DNA of 64,000 bases from Petaurus breviceps papuanus (Eukaryota; Chordata; Mammalia; Diprotodontia; Petauridae), in the NCBI GenBank assembly GCA_028583685.1, contig JAMXIF010000003.1:58813310-58877309 (forward strand), in the 5' to 3' direction. Made by a program: the position numbers and the translations under genes. Shown one piece after another: positions 53,290 through 63,645 of the stretch; position 1 is the first letter of the stretch; every line of letters begins with the position of its first letter. The notes under the pieces are model-generated. The model did not search any database. It saw only the letters and a list, made by a program, of their open reading frames with translations, and was not told the DNA's origin.

Positions 53290-54270
53290 TAAATATTTCC
53301 TATTCTATACTTTCTGTTCATATTCAATCTTCATCTATTTTATTCTAGTAAAATATTTTTTTTATTTTTATAGTCAAACATATCATTTAAAATATTGTCA
53401 CTTATTAGTGAGATTGGGCTTAAGTTGTTTTTTTTTTTCTGATGTGACTTGCTTTGGCTTGGATATAAGGACCATATTATCTCCTAAAAGGAGTTTTGTT
53501 AAAGGACCTTTGTCTCTTATTTCTTTATTTTTATTTTTTGCATACATAGCAATTGATTTTTATGTTTTTGAAAGATTTCATTTTGAAATCCATCTGCCCT
53601 GAGTTTGAGCTTTCTTTGTTTGCAATTCATTTGCCTTATCACTGCCTTTTTCTTGGTATGGATTGTTTCATACTTTTATTTCTTCTTTTTGCTAGTTTGC
53701 ATTTTTTTTATAGACATTCATCAATTATCTGTAAATTCTCAATATGTGGGTATATAATTGTGCGCAATATTATATGATTTTTTAAAAATCCTTTCAGTTT
53801 GCTCTGAATTTAATTTGCTCATTTTTTAAAATTATATTAAGTTGTTTTCCTACCATATTTTTATCTAGTTGGCTAGTCGTTCATTGATTTTATTAGTCTT
53901 TTAAAAGAACCAGCTCTTCATTTTATACATAATCTTTATAATCTTTTTCATTGTTTATTTGACCTATAATTTATATATATATATGTAATCTTTATAAACT
54001 TTTTTTCTTTCTTTATTTGACCAATCATTTTCAAAATTTCTCCTTTTGTACTTTTTTAGGATTGCTAATCTGTTAATTTTCTAGTCTTTTCAAACACATG
54101 CTCAGTTTATCAATCCTCTCTTTTTTCAAAGATAAAAATTTTCTTCTGTGTACTGCTTTAACTATATGTCATATTTTGACATTGTTTTATTTTCATCCTT
54201 ATCATCCTTATTTATTATTTCTATGATTTCTTCTTTGATCGTCTTCATTACTGTACAGCTCCTCATGAAA
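53290..54270 (-). repeat. Old L1 ORF2 fragment (RT region), reverse strand
   Basis: T-rich sequence that is the complement of L1 ORF2: 'GGACCATATTATCTCCTAAA', 'AGGAGTTTTGTTAAAGGACC', 'GAAATCCATCTGCCCTGAGT', 'GACATTCATCAATTATCTG' and, upstream in the element, 'AAAAGAACCAGCTCTTCATT' and 'TGTACTGCTTTAACTATATG'. Both ends are missing. The F/Y-rich plus-strand frames are its antisense. Confidence 0.72.
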
Positions 54271-54861
54271 CAATATTTACTAAACTTTAAAGATACTGTT
54301 ACATAATTAAAGGTAATAAGGCTATGTATAAATTCAATGTGAGGAACTGTAGTTTTCATACTCTTCTGAGTTTGCTATTTTCTCATACAGTACATTCAAA
54401 CAGGGCTGCATAGGATGTTGAGTTTTCAATTTTCCTGTCCCCACACCCCTTTCTTTCTCTTGGTATTTTCTTCAGCAAGGAGAAAAGCTCAAAGCTGGAC
54501 TTTGTAGTTTATCCTTGAAGTCCCTGAGTCCCTGTGCAATATTGTGCTGTACAGAATGTAATATACAGTTTTAAGCAAGTTCTTATTCCAAAACTGTTCA
54601 TTTCTAAATCTTCTGGTCAAATCCCATTACAATGAACTAACATAATGCCTTCACTAGTAGATGCTTATTAAATGTGAATTGAGTTGAATTTTACCTATAT
54701 ATTCTGATTATTTCATTGAATTATTGGATATTTAGCTAAGTACATGTTGGGTCTGGGAAGTCATTAATTTCACGGAATCTTTCATTAATTAGCCATGGAA
54801 ATATTATTTAGTTGATTAACATCACAAGGAAATTCTTTAAAAATTCCCTAATTATAATCAA
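54271..54861. other. No gene or confident repeat seen
   Basis: A short L2-like tail ('GATGCTTATTAAATGTGAAT') lies near 54660; otherwise nothing was recognised. Confidence 0.45.
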
Positions 54862-55171
54862 GTCTAGGCATGGTGGTGCTCACCAATAATCCCTGCTAGT
54901 GGTGGTGCTGAGGCTGATGGATTGCTTGAGAAGAGGAGCTCTGTGATACAGTAGAGTTAAAACAGGTCAGGTGTCTACAACAAATCTGGCACACATCTAC
55001 TGAGCCCCTAAGAGCACATGACTATCAGGCTGTTTAAGAGGAAGTGAACTGGCTCAGGTTAGAAATGTATCAGCTCAACCATCAGTAGAAATGGGCCTGT
55101 GAATGGCCATTATGCTTTCTGCCTGAGTGATATATGGCAATCCAATCTCCCAAATAAATAAAATTTAAAAA
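54862..55171 (+). pseudogene. RN7SL: 7SL (SRP) RNA retropseudogene
   Basis: Full-length match to signal recognition particle RNA, the roughly 300-nt scaffold that targets secreted proteins to the ER. The Alu-domain start 'GTCTAGGCATGGTGGTGC' corresponds to GCCGGGCGCGGTGGCGC. 'GCTGAGGCTGATGGATTGC' with 'TTGAG' follows. The S-domain block 'GAACTGGCTCAGGTTAGAAA' corresponds to GAACCGGCCCAGGTCGGAAA. Near the end, 'GGGCCTGTGAATGGCCATTA' and 'CTGCCTGAGTGA' match the 3' part (GCGCCTGTGAATAGCCACTG...CAGCCTGGGCAA). It ends in an A-rich tail (55151-55171). Possible target duplications are CCTAATTATAA before and TCTAATTAAAC after. Many substitutions, several hitting CpG and stem positions, make a functional RNA unlikely. 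Confidence 0.93.
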
Positions 55172-55184
55172 CACTATTTCTAAT

Positions 55185-55500
55185 TAAACGCTCCATAGAA
55201 TCATTGTATATTAGGGCTTGGAGGGTCCTTTAACTTTATGTCATCCACACTCTGCTTTAGCTCTTCCACTGATTAGAAACTTGTTACCTCTAAATAAAGT
55301 CCAGTCATTTGCGGATAGCTATAATTATTACAACTTGTTTCCTAGAACTTCTTCCACTTAATCCCCTTTCTATTTGACAGTTGTTCACATATTCAAACAC
55401 AGTTATTACATCTCCACTAAATTTTTATTTTTTCAAGCTTAACACCCCTGACTCCTTCAACTAATCATCTCACTACATGGTTATTAATACTCCTTAATAG
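55185..55500 (-). repeat. CR1/L3-clade LINE 3' fragment, reverse strand
   Basis: 'AGAATCATTGTATATTAGGG', 'CTTGGAGGGTCC', 'CAGTTATTACATCTCCACTA', 'TTTTCAAGCTTAACACCCCT', 'CTTCAACTAATCATCTCACT' follow the reverse CR1-like 3' order. Confidence 0.52.
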
Positions 55501-55659
55501 CTTGGGTATTTTTATTTTTTGAAGTTTTACAGATCATCAAAATCCCTTTGAAATATAGAATTTGTGACTACAATTACTGATTTCATGGCACTGATCTTTG
55601 AAAAGTAGCAGAGAAGAAGATACCCAGGGCTAGAGGTGTATTACCAATTTTCCAGAAAG

Positions 55660-56040
55660 GGTAGAGAGTGAATTTTTCAAAATTTATAGCAATGAGTTTG
55701 ATTTGAATTCTTGCCAAAACTGTCGTTTATATGTACTTAATCTAGGGTTGGATCCTGGGAATCATTGGGGATACTCTTTTTCAACTTAAAAATATGTTCT
55801 TAAAAGGATTGTTTGTACTTAAAAAGGAAAGAGATTGAATTGATTAAGAATAAGTCATGCAAGATTAGCTTCATTCCTTTTACTGGCTTAAGAGACTAGT
55901 AAATCAAGAGATTTTGTCATGCATATAATTTATCTGGATTTTTGAAAAGCATTTGACAAAGTCTCTCATGGTAACCTTGTCGACAAGGTGGATTGGATAA
56001 TATTGTTGCTAAAGCCCTGGAGATTGACCTTTCCTTCTGT
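55660..56040 (+). repeat. CR1/L3-clade LINE RT fragment
   Basis: Around 55935-55990 the plus strand reads L-D-F-(stop)-K-A-F-D-K-V-S-H-G-N-L-V-D-K-V, the conserved 'LDFSKAFDKVSH' RT motif of CR1-like LINEs. The surrounding sequence is decayed. Confidence 0.6.
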
Positions 56041-56104
56041 TTCTGTTTCATATCTATTCTATATCGTATTCTCTATTCAAAATGACTTTTGCTCTTGTGG
56101 TAAA

Positions 56105-56265
56105 AGGACTGTGACAATGATCTTAGCTCACATTTTTATAGTGCTTAAAGGTTTTCAAAATGCTTTTCTCACAACAATCCTGTGGTATAGTTAAAATTTA
56201 TGCCAATTTTGCAAATGAGGAACTAAGGTTCAGAAAGGTTGAGTGATTTGCCAATGGTCATTCAG
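56105..56265 (-). repeat. CORE-SINE, reverse strand
   Basis: 'ATTTTTATAGTGCTTAAAGG', 'CTCACAACAATCCTGTGGTA', 'TTGCAAATGAGGAACTAAGG', 'GAGTGATTTGCCAATGGTCA'. Confidence 0.62.
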
Positions 56266-56274
56266 CTAGCAGCA

Positions 56275-56370
56275 TGATTTACTGTGTAGAGTGTGGGATT
56301 TGGAGTTGGGAGACCTGGCTTCAAAAACTAGTTCTGCTACTAAAAAGGTATAACCTTGGGAAAATCTTAG
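56275..56370 (+). repeat. CORE-SINE head fragment
   Basis: 'TAGAGTGTGGGATTTGGAGT', 'GGGAGACCTGGCTTCAAAAA', 'TATAACCTTGGGAAAATC'. Confidence 0.5.
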
Positions 56371-57120
56371 GTGAAAAATGCATTAACTTGAAGCCAAATT
56401 AATGATAATCCTGACCAAGTTGATAGTTCCTTTGTCACACAAAAATCCTGAAGTAGCCAGGATGTCTGGTCACAGCTCCCCAACCACAATATTTTGAAAT
56501 ATTGAAGAAACATTAGGTTTCCCTGAAGTTTGAGGTTATATTACAGGCTAGGACCTTAAATGCTAGTTAAAAATTAACCCAAAATACTAACAGAAACAAT
56601 CAAGGCCACAGTGCATGCTAGAAACTATCTGTTAGTAAGGATAACTATTAACTCTTTATTAAATAGGAATGATAGACATCTTCTTCTATACAGACCAATT
56701 ATAGAGGTTGATGGGTATTAATTGGTGAAAGCTGACATATTACTTTGTCCTATGCCATATAGTATTATTTAGGCTACAATCCCTCTGGAATACAATAGTG
56801 CATACAGGAGAAGCAACCAGAAGAGTGATTATCTAGCTCTCAAAAGAATTTGTTGTCTTGGATATCTAATACCATCTCATTCCCTAAAGACAAGCGTTTT
56901 TTTTTTAAAGGTGCCTTCAGTAGGCTTATGTCCCAAACAGTGCTAACACAATTTTATTTTCCCTGCATAAAATCGAAGGACACATGAAGAGAAACTCACA
57001 AAAGGAGTATATGAGGACAGTGTACAAGAGGCATTAGATGGCAGGTAGGAAAGGGAAAATGAAGAGAGTCATCTATTAGGTCTGAATCTATAACAGTCCA
57101 TCTCTACTCAGAAGATATTA
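56371..57120. other. No gene or repeat recognised
   Basis: No supportable feature. Confidence 0.45.
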
Positions 57121-57124
57121 AAAG

Positions 57125-57310
57125 AGCATAGTGTTATGAAGAGAGTGCTGGGTTTGAAAGCAAATAACTTGGGTTCAAAATTGACCTGTACTATTTACAA
57201 ACTGTGTGACCTCAGGCAAACTCTAGTGGGCCTCAGTTCTGCATCAATAAAATGAAGGGGTTGAACTAGCTGAACTATTAGGGTCACTAATATCTCACCT
57301 AAAATCTCAC
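57125..57310 (+). repeat. CORE-SINE
   Basis: 'GAAGAGAGTGCTGGGTTTGA', 'CTTGGGTTCAAAATTGACCT', 'AAACTGTGTGACCTCAGGCA', 'GGCCTCAGTTCTGCATCAAT', 'AAAATGAAGGGGTTGAACTA'. Confidence 0.72.
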
Positions 57311-57339
57311 TGTATATCCAATCTGATACACAGTAGGGA

Positions 57340-57860
57340 ATTTCAATATTCTTTTAAACATCAGTCCTTTTCCTAGAACAACTTTTACCTCTTCTTTTTC
57401 AATTAATTCCTCTAATCTCCTTCGAAAGTTACTTTCAAATATGCCTACATGAAGCCTTCACAAATGGACCCCTTCTGATGTTGATTACACCTCTACACTA
57501 CCACACCTCAGCTTTAGTACAAGGTTTCTAAAATATGATATACTTAATAGATTGCTCATTAAATTCTTTGGTTATTTCATCCAATACACACACACATTTA
57601 TATTTGAATCCATAAGTACATACACACAGTTTTACTTAGCTTGTGCATATGCTACATCCTCCAAAGGTAGGAACCACATTTTCTACATAATTCAATTTCA
57701 TATTTATCGGGTGCCTATTCAATATACGCCAAGTAATATAGGTTCAGAAATAAAATTGAAAGATAGTTCCTGCCCTCAATGATCTCTTCCTTCCACATTT
57801 AAAAATTTTGAATCCCCTAATGAGTTCTTAGCACATAGTAGGAATTCAGTCAATGTCACT
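57340..57860 (+). repeat. L2 LINE 3' region, decayed
   Basis: 'ATGCCTACATGAAGCCTTCA', 'CTCCAAAGGTAGGAACCACA', 'GTTCTTAGCACATAGTAGGA', 'ATTCAGTCAATGTCACTGAA', with a block like the ancient relic of 11990 near 57700-57790. Confidence 0.45.
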
Positions 57861-57876
57861 GAACGTTTTCATTGAA

Positions 57877-58022
57877 GCTACAGGTTATACATACCAACTG
57901 GCTCTATGCTTTTCATTCCACTTTTAAATAAAATGAAATTTCATTTGTCACTACACTGGTGCTACAGGTTATAAATACCAATTGGCTCAATGGTTTTCAT
58001 CCACTTTTAAATGAAATGAAAA
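57877..58022. repeat. Tandem duplication, unit about 84 bp
   Basis: 'GCTACAGGTTATACATACCA' (57877) and 'GCTACAGGTTATAAATACCA' (57961) start two adjacent copies. Both run through 'TGGCTC.ATG.TTTTCAT' and 'CCACTTTTAAAT.AAATGAAA'. They agree at clearly more than 80% of positions. Confidence 0.8.
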
Positions 58023-59018
58023 TCATTGAATCATTTTTTGTACTTAGGGCATATTATAAAATAGCATGTTCTAACTTGGCTAGCTATTTTATTTTCTACC
58101 AGTTAAGGCTATCAGCCACAAGATAGATACAGCTGGAAATATATGAATTGGTCCATCACAAAAAAGGGTAGTGTTGGTCTGTCAGTGGACAGTATGCTAC
58201 TTTGGTCTTCGTGTTGCGAATTTTTCATTGCTTTGTAATGGTAATTACTATTTTTATTTTAATCTATTAATTTGGAAAAGTTATATAGTTAAGCAAACAT
58301 AATCATACTAATCATGTAGTTATAAATGAATCTGTAACCCTACTTTTAATATGAACTTTACTATCATTTTGAAAACTATTTAATACTTCAGGGAGCAAAA
58401 CTGAACTATTAGCATTACTTATTTAGAGAATACACCTGTAATTGACTTTTTAAAAGCTTATCAAAGGGTTTATTTTTAATGACTATTCTCATCCTCTCAG
58501 GAAATGATAGTTGCAGGTGTAATATAACACATGCCCTTTGAGTAATGTTTCTTATGGGGAGCCAACCTTGACATTGAAATTTACTAATTTACAGAATTAA
58601 TTACATTGATGGTTAAAAAAAGAAAAAAAACATGCATAGCTACAGTAATTCCCATTGACAGCTGTCACCACATATTTCTAAGTTATGGCAACAGAGCTAT
58701 CCATTACTTCAGCATGAATTATTGATAACCTTTCTTAAAAAACCTCCCTGGGCCCAATTCACCACTTGTCTAGCCTTGAAAATCCCCATAGGAGATTCCA
58801 TGTGACTGTTACTGGGATTGTAACAGGAATAATTCTATATTCTCATGAGCAATATAAAAAATATTTTTAGACATTGTATGGAATTTCTCAGTCCACAATA
58901 GCATGGTCACAAGTGAGTATTAGTGCAAGACAGGTATTCTAGTCATATTCAATTATCATCTCTACAGAAATAAATGCTAAGTCTCCATAAGAAGTCTCTA
59001 TTTCACTCCTAAAGTCTA
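58023..59018. other. Mostly unique sequence, possible conserved non-coding
   Basis: No repeat recognised. 58470-58760 is complex, with homeobox-like TTAATTA words and the palindrome listed next. Confidence 0.4.
58656..58667. promoter_or_regulatory. TGACAGCTGTCA palindrome (TGIF/MEIS-like)
   Basis: A perfect 12-bp palindrome equal to two TGACAG half-sites, the preferred site of TALE homeodomain proteins such as TGIF1. Motif identity only; no evidence of use. Confidence 0.3.
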
Positions 59019-59818
59019 GTGATTCAACAGACATCTTGGTCTGGATATCCCACTGGCATCTCAAACTCAGCATATCCTAAATGGAGTCTTGTCTTTCCAT
59101 TGACACCCACCTCAATTTTTACTTTTTCTTAGCTCTCCAGTCTCACAACTCCTAATCTAATCAGTTGCCAAGTCTTGCTGATATATAAATCATCTCTGGC
59201 TTCTGTCTCCTTCCCACTCAGGTGGCAATCATCATAATTTAGAACCTTATCAACTCTCACTTGGGCTATTATGATGACCTTATAAATGTTCTCCTTGTTT
59301 CTAGCCTTTTCCTACTCCAATCCATGCTCCAGATAGCTCCCAAAAGTATAATATATCTCAAGTTTGATGATACCAATCTCATTTCCAAAAAGTTTTACTG
59401 GCCCCCTGTTGCCTCAAAGATAAAATAAAACTACTATTTGGCATTTAATGTCTTTCACAATTTGATTGCAATATATCTTTTTGGACTGATTTAATATTAT
59501 TTCCCCTCACATGCTCCATACATTCCATCTAGATTGGCTTCTTGCTATTCCCCAAATATTATAGTTAATCCTTGAGAGAGAATTTCTTCTTCATTCCTAC
59601 AATGATCTCCTTCATACCACCTTTTAGAAACCTTAGCTCTTCTCAAGACTAAGCCCCAGTGCCACTTCCTATTCCAAGACCTTCCTCAACATGGTTGCAT
59701 GTACCCTCCTCTCTCCCTAAACTTATTTTTTTACTTACTTTGATTTCTCGGTAAATAGGTTTTCTTCACTCCTGCCCCCCTCACTCTACCCATATGTGAG
59801 CTTCTTGAGGTCAAGGAG

Positions 59819-59865
59819 TGTGTGTGTGTCTGTGTCTGTGTGTGTCTGTGTGTCTGTGTGTATGT

Positions 59866-59912
<47 letters not shown>
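59819..59912. repeat. (TG)n then (AG)n microsatellite at gap edge
   Basis: TGTGTCTG-type units followed by a pure AG run of about 40 bp that enters the N gap. Open frames with R/E or S/L repeats here are artefacts. Confidence 0.95.
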
Positions 59913-60012
59913 NNNNNNNNNNNNNNNNNNNNNNNNNNNNNNNNNNNNNNNNNNNNNNNNNNNNNNNNNNNNNNNNNNNNNNNNNNNNNNNNNNNNNNNN
60001 NNNNNNNNNNNN
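59913..60012. other. Assembly gap, 100 N
   Basis: Exactly 100 unknown bases after an AG run inside an L2 copy. Confidence 0.98.
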
Positions 60013-60344
60013 AGTGTTTGTTGGATTGAATTGAAAATGAATGACTGTTGCTAAAATTCAGTTTTCCCAAGAGTAAGATCCCAAGTGGGATTTTTCTCAC
60101 AAATAAGCTTACAGCCTATTCACATTCTCTGATTACTTCCTTGGGGAACATCACTTCAGAATCCTCCCTATAAAACATGCAGTGAACAGGAGGACACTTG
60201 GATCACAATATGTACAGACTTTCCCCCCAGCTCTAGCACCCTCTTATATGAATGGGAAGTCATAATACCTATAACAAAATGAGCTCACCCCAGAGCACTT
60301 TTGATTTATCCTAAATCTTGATAAAAAAAAATTAGCACCATAGT

Positions 60345-60525
60345 ATCATAGGTTTTCCCAGCTGGAATGGACCTTAGAGACCACCTAGGCCAACCCTATC
60401 AATTTACAAAAGAGGAAAGTGTCAGGGAGTTGAGGTGATTTTCCCAAATTCACACAGATAGTAAGCAACTCAGCCAGGATTAAAACCCAGGTATTCTGAT
60501 TCCAAATCCAGTAATCACTCATTGT
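60345..60525 (-). repeat. CORE-SINE-type copy, reverse strand
   Basis: 'GGAATGGACCTTAGAGACCA', 'TTACAAAAGAGGAAAGTGTC', 'GATTTTCCCAAATTCACACA', 'AGCCAGGATTAAAACCCAGG', 'TATTCTGATTCCAAATCCAG'. Confidence 0.65.
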
Positions 60526-60580
60526 TCACATGATTTCAATCTAAATGTTATATCATTTTAATTTATCTGTGTGTCAAATG

Positions 60581-60793
60581 CAGGAGTTCTTAATGTTTGT
60601 GTCATGGACCCCTTCATCAATCTCGTGATGCTGAGGGATTCCTTCTCAGAAATTTTTTAATGGCCAAAACAGCATACATAGGTTTACAAAAGAAACTAAT
60701 TATATTGAATGGGAGATATCAAAATATTAAAAGTTCCAAGTTAATGAACCTACTGAAATCTACCCACAGATGCCTTGGTGGTCCATGGACCCC
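60581..60793. mobile_element. hAT-like MITE copy, one end lost
   Basis: 'CAGGAGTTCTTAATGTTTGT', 'GTCATGGACCCCTTCATCAA', 'AACTAATTATATTGAATGGG', 'TATCAAAATATTAAAAGTTC', 'GTCCATGGACCCC' match the family at 31678 in opposite orientation. The right terminal repeat is missing at the start of the next repeat. Confidence 0.65.
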
Positions 60794-60965
60794 AGTCAGT
60801 CAATTAGCATTTTTAAGCCTCTTATATGATCCAGGCACTGTGTTAAATACTGGGAAAACAAAAAAGGCAATCAACCCACCCCTGAAAAAAAAGTCTCTGC
60901 TCTCAAATTAACACACAATCTGATGGGAGGGAGAACAAGCAACCAAACATAAAAAAGTCACTTGA
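60794..60965 (+). repeat. Ancient dispersed repeat
   Basis: 'CAATTAGCATTTTTAAGCCT', 'ATGATCCAGGCACTGTGTTA', 'AATACTGGGAAAAC', 'CTCTGCTCTCAAATTAACAC', 'ACAATCTGATGGGAGGGAG': same relic type as 11990, better preserved. Confidence 0.55.
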
Positions 60966-61059
60966 GTGGAAATAATTGTAGATTATTAGGAGCAAATTTA
61001 TCAGGCATAGACTTATGAATCTGTTTTTTTTTCTCTATATTCTTTTACTGGTTTCTTAA

Positions 61060-61622
61060 GGGTATCCAGACTTACTGTCAGATGATACCCAAGATTCCTC
61101 CTTGGTCCCTGTTGTCTTATTTTTCTACTCACTCTCTTGGCAATATTATTAACTCTTTTAACTCCAGATACTACCTCAATGAGGATTTATCCTTTTCCCA
61201 GCCTTGAGATAACATCTGATCTCCAGATCAGCAGGCACTTTAAAAGTCACTAGCACCTTAAAGTTCTCTTGTTCAAAATGGAGTTAATTATTTTCCCCAA
61301 CATATGCTCTTCCTTCTCATTCTGCTCTTTCTGCCTGAGGTACTGCCATTCACCTGGCCTTCTATGTCAGTAACTTCAAAGTTATCTTTGACATTTCTTT
61401 CTCTATCATTTGTTGTTACTTAATGAGTTTTCAGATTCTATATAGTGATCTGAACATTTCTTGGATCTTACTCTCTCTGATCCCAACTGCCAATAGCTAA
61501 GTTCAGGTTCTCAGTAGCATGTGCCTGAAATACTGCAATAGCCTCCTGACACTCTTCTCCCTACATTTGAATGTCATACATACAACTGCAAGTCATCTTT
61601 CTCATACATGATTCTTATCAAG
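61060..61622 (+). repeat. L2 LINE fragment, decayed
   Basis: 'ATCTTTGACATTTCTTTCTC', 'CTGAAATACTGCAATAGCCT', 'CCTGACACTCTTCTCC' are L2 blocks. The earlier part is weaker. Confidence 0.58.
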
Positions 61623-61815
61623 AATTACAGCATGGTCTAGTGGATGGGTCACTGGATTTCAAGTCAGGAAGACCTGTGTTAAGATATTACCTTGTACATT
61701 CACGTAGGTAATATGACTTTGGACAAGTTATTTGATCTCTCGGTACCTCAGTTTCCTTGGAATGGTTGGAGTAGAGGAGTTTGAATGTAATGTCCTTTAA
61801 GATCATCATTTCTCT
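61623..61815 (+). repeat. CORE-SINE inserted in L2
   Basis: 'ACAGCATGGTCTAGTGGATG', 'TTTCAAGTCAGGAAGACCTG', 'GACTTTGGACAAGTTATTTG', 'GGTACCTCAGTTTCCTTGGA'. Confidence 0.7.
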
Positions 61816-62205
61816 CTAAGTTCAACTCCTAATTTTCTAGACTTCTATATCATGATAGTAGTCTCATCATGGAACTTCACTCTGCACCTGGCTCTCTTAC
61901 CCTGGAAGTTCAGTCTACCCCCGTGGGCCCTTCCTCTGATTAGTCAGCTCTTCCCTTCAGAAGCCCTTTTGTAAGGAAAATTCCCATACCAGCCATGTCT
62001 TCATTCCTCTCTTTAATCCATTCATGGCTCCTCTTGACCTTCTCCATCATGGTACCATGCAAATACTTTCTCTTCCCCCACCCCATCTTTTCAGCTTCAT
62101 TTTATGTATTATATTCTTCCATTAGATATAAGTTCCCTGTATTTCTGTTTGTATTTGTATTCCAGGAACATCATATAATAAATTCTTGATGAACTGATTT
62201 TAAGA
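61816..62205 (+). repeat. L2 LINE 3' part, decayed
   Basis: 'ATTCTTCCATTAGATATAAG', 'TTCCCTGTATTTCTGTTTGT', 'CATCATATAATAAATTCTTG' form an L2-like tail. The part before 62080 was not firmly matched. Confidence 0.45.
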
Positions 62206-62329
62206 TCCCTGCCATCTCTAGATCTATATGAGCTGATGTGAATTAGTCATCTGTTAAAAAAAATGCTGAATTCTTCCCAAGCAAAATTTTAATTCTTCCT
62301 ACATACAAGAACTCCTGCAAATTGGCACT

Positions 62330-62765
62330 GACTTATCTTCACATTTTTAATTCATATTTTTTCCTCTTCCCATAATCTTCATCCCAACCCAACTGGACAG
62401 TATGCAGAAACATTGCCACTCCACCCCTGTCCTCTCCCCCATCCAAGCATTGTGTTCTCATACCTCCTTCTCTATGTTCAGTCTTTTCCCTATTCTTCTG
62501 ACTTCCTTGCTCTCCACTTAAATTCCTCAAAACCTGAATCAAATGACAATTGTTTTATGAATCCTACTGTTTCATATACAGATTTTTTTGTTACTCTCTA
62601 ATGCTCTTCTCATGTGTGTTCTGCACATCTTTATTGCAGCATGTTTTCTAGGTGAAGATCTTTGAAGGTGGACATTACTTTTAGCTATACTCAGTATTTT
62701 CTTACCATCAACTATGGTGCTCTGAAGATGGTAGATAATTAACAAATGTCTTGTTGTATTATATC
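62330..62765 (+). repeat. Possible second L2 3' copy, decayed
   Basis: Pyrimidine-rich DNA, then 'AGATCTTTGAAGGTGGACAT' and 'GATAATTAACAAATGTCTTG' in the positions of the L2 tail. The match is weak. Confidence 0.35.
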
Positions 62766-63093
62766 GTACCTTCTAATATTAAAGATCTGCCCCTCTACTT
62801 CCAAAGATAGGATTCTTCCAGTTAGCTACTTTTGTTACCTGCATTCAAATAGTCCTTTGAAGTATCACAAAAGAAGGGAGATGACTCTGCTATCAGTTTG
62901 CTCTGTCATAAAAGAAAATTTTTAAGGAGTTTTTGAGTAAAATTTCCAAAGACATGTTTTTCTGACATTTTCCCTTTCTTTTGCAATTCTCTCCCCAAAA
63001 ATGCAAAAATGATTTTTGATTTAGTTTTTCTTTTGTAGCTTTCTATTCATTGTTTCTCCATTTAAAATTACTTTTTTTCAGGAAGAACCATTT

Positions 63094-63132
<39 letters not shown>

Positions 63133-63465
63133 GCTGGGTTATAGTAAGTAAATTGGTTTTAAAGTTCCAATATTCCAAAGTTTAATTAATTTCCTCAAAA
63201 TAAGGTTGAATGCAATTAAGTTATTTGACCCCATGCAAATTGGGAATTAGACCAATTTCTCATTTCTATGCCTGGGAAAACTCCACATATTGAAGAGCGC
63301 TTACATGAAAATGTGTCAGGGTCAAGACTGTTGTCATTTCCCATGCCCTTTTGCTCTGTGACCAAAAATAGAGTTAACTATCAAAAACAATGGAAATAAT
63401 GAAAAAAGTTGGAATTTTAAACCTTTGGATAAAATAGACTACAAAGTCTGATGGTGTGTCTAAAT
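62766..63465. other. No gene seen; one microsatellite
   Basis: Apparently unique DNA apart from the AC run at 63097. Confidence 0.45.
63097..63131. repeat. (AC)n microsatellite
   Basis: Seventeen uninterrupted AC units. Confidence 0.97.
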
Positions 63466-63645
63466 CAGAAGTTCTTAACCTTTTTGCATAATAGATACTT
63501 TTGACGGTCTAGTGCAGCCAATGAAACCCTCACAATAATATTTTAAGTGCATAAAATACATAAGATTATGAGGAAAGTAAACAATATTAAAATTAAGTTA
63601 CCAAAATATTAAAAAAAACAAGCTTGCAGACCCCAGATTCACATA
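63466..63645. mobile_element. hAT-like MITE copy, decayed
   Basis: 'AGAAGTTCTTAACCTTTTTG', 'TTTTAAGTGCATAAAATACA', 'TAAGATTATGAGGAAAGTAA', 'TTACCAAAATATTAAAAAAA', 'TTGCAGACCCCAG' match the copies at 60581 and, reversed, 31678. Confidence 0.65.

Larger units (their letters stand above)
59020..60045 (+). repeat. L2 LINE 3' third, crossing an assembly gap
   Basis: 'ATCTTGGTCTGGATATCCCA', 'CATCTCAAACTCAGCATATC', 'TTAGCTCTCCAGTCTCACAA', 'CTCACTTGGGCTATTATGAT', 'CCTACTCCAATCCATGCTCC', 'TTTGGCATTTAATGTCTTTC', 'ATGTGAGCTTCTTGAGGTCA' run in L2 order. After the gap, 'AGTGTTTGTTGGATTGAATT' is the L2 tail. Confidence 0.78.

Noticed and set aside
54862-55171. Functional 7SL RNA gene
   Set aside because: Too many substitutions across both domains and an A-rich tail with probable target duplication; a retropseudogene fits better.
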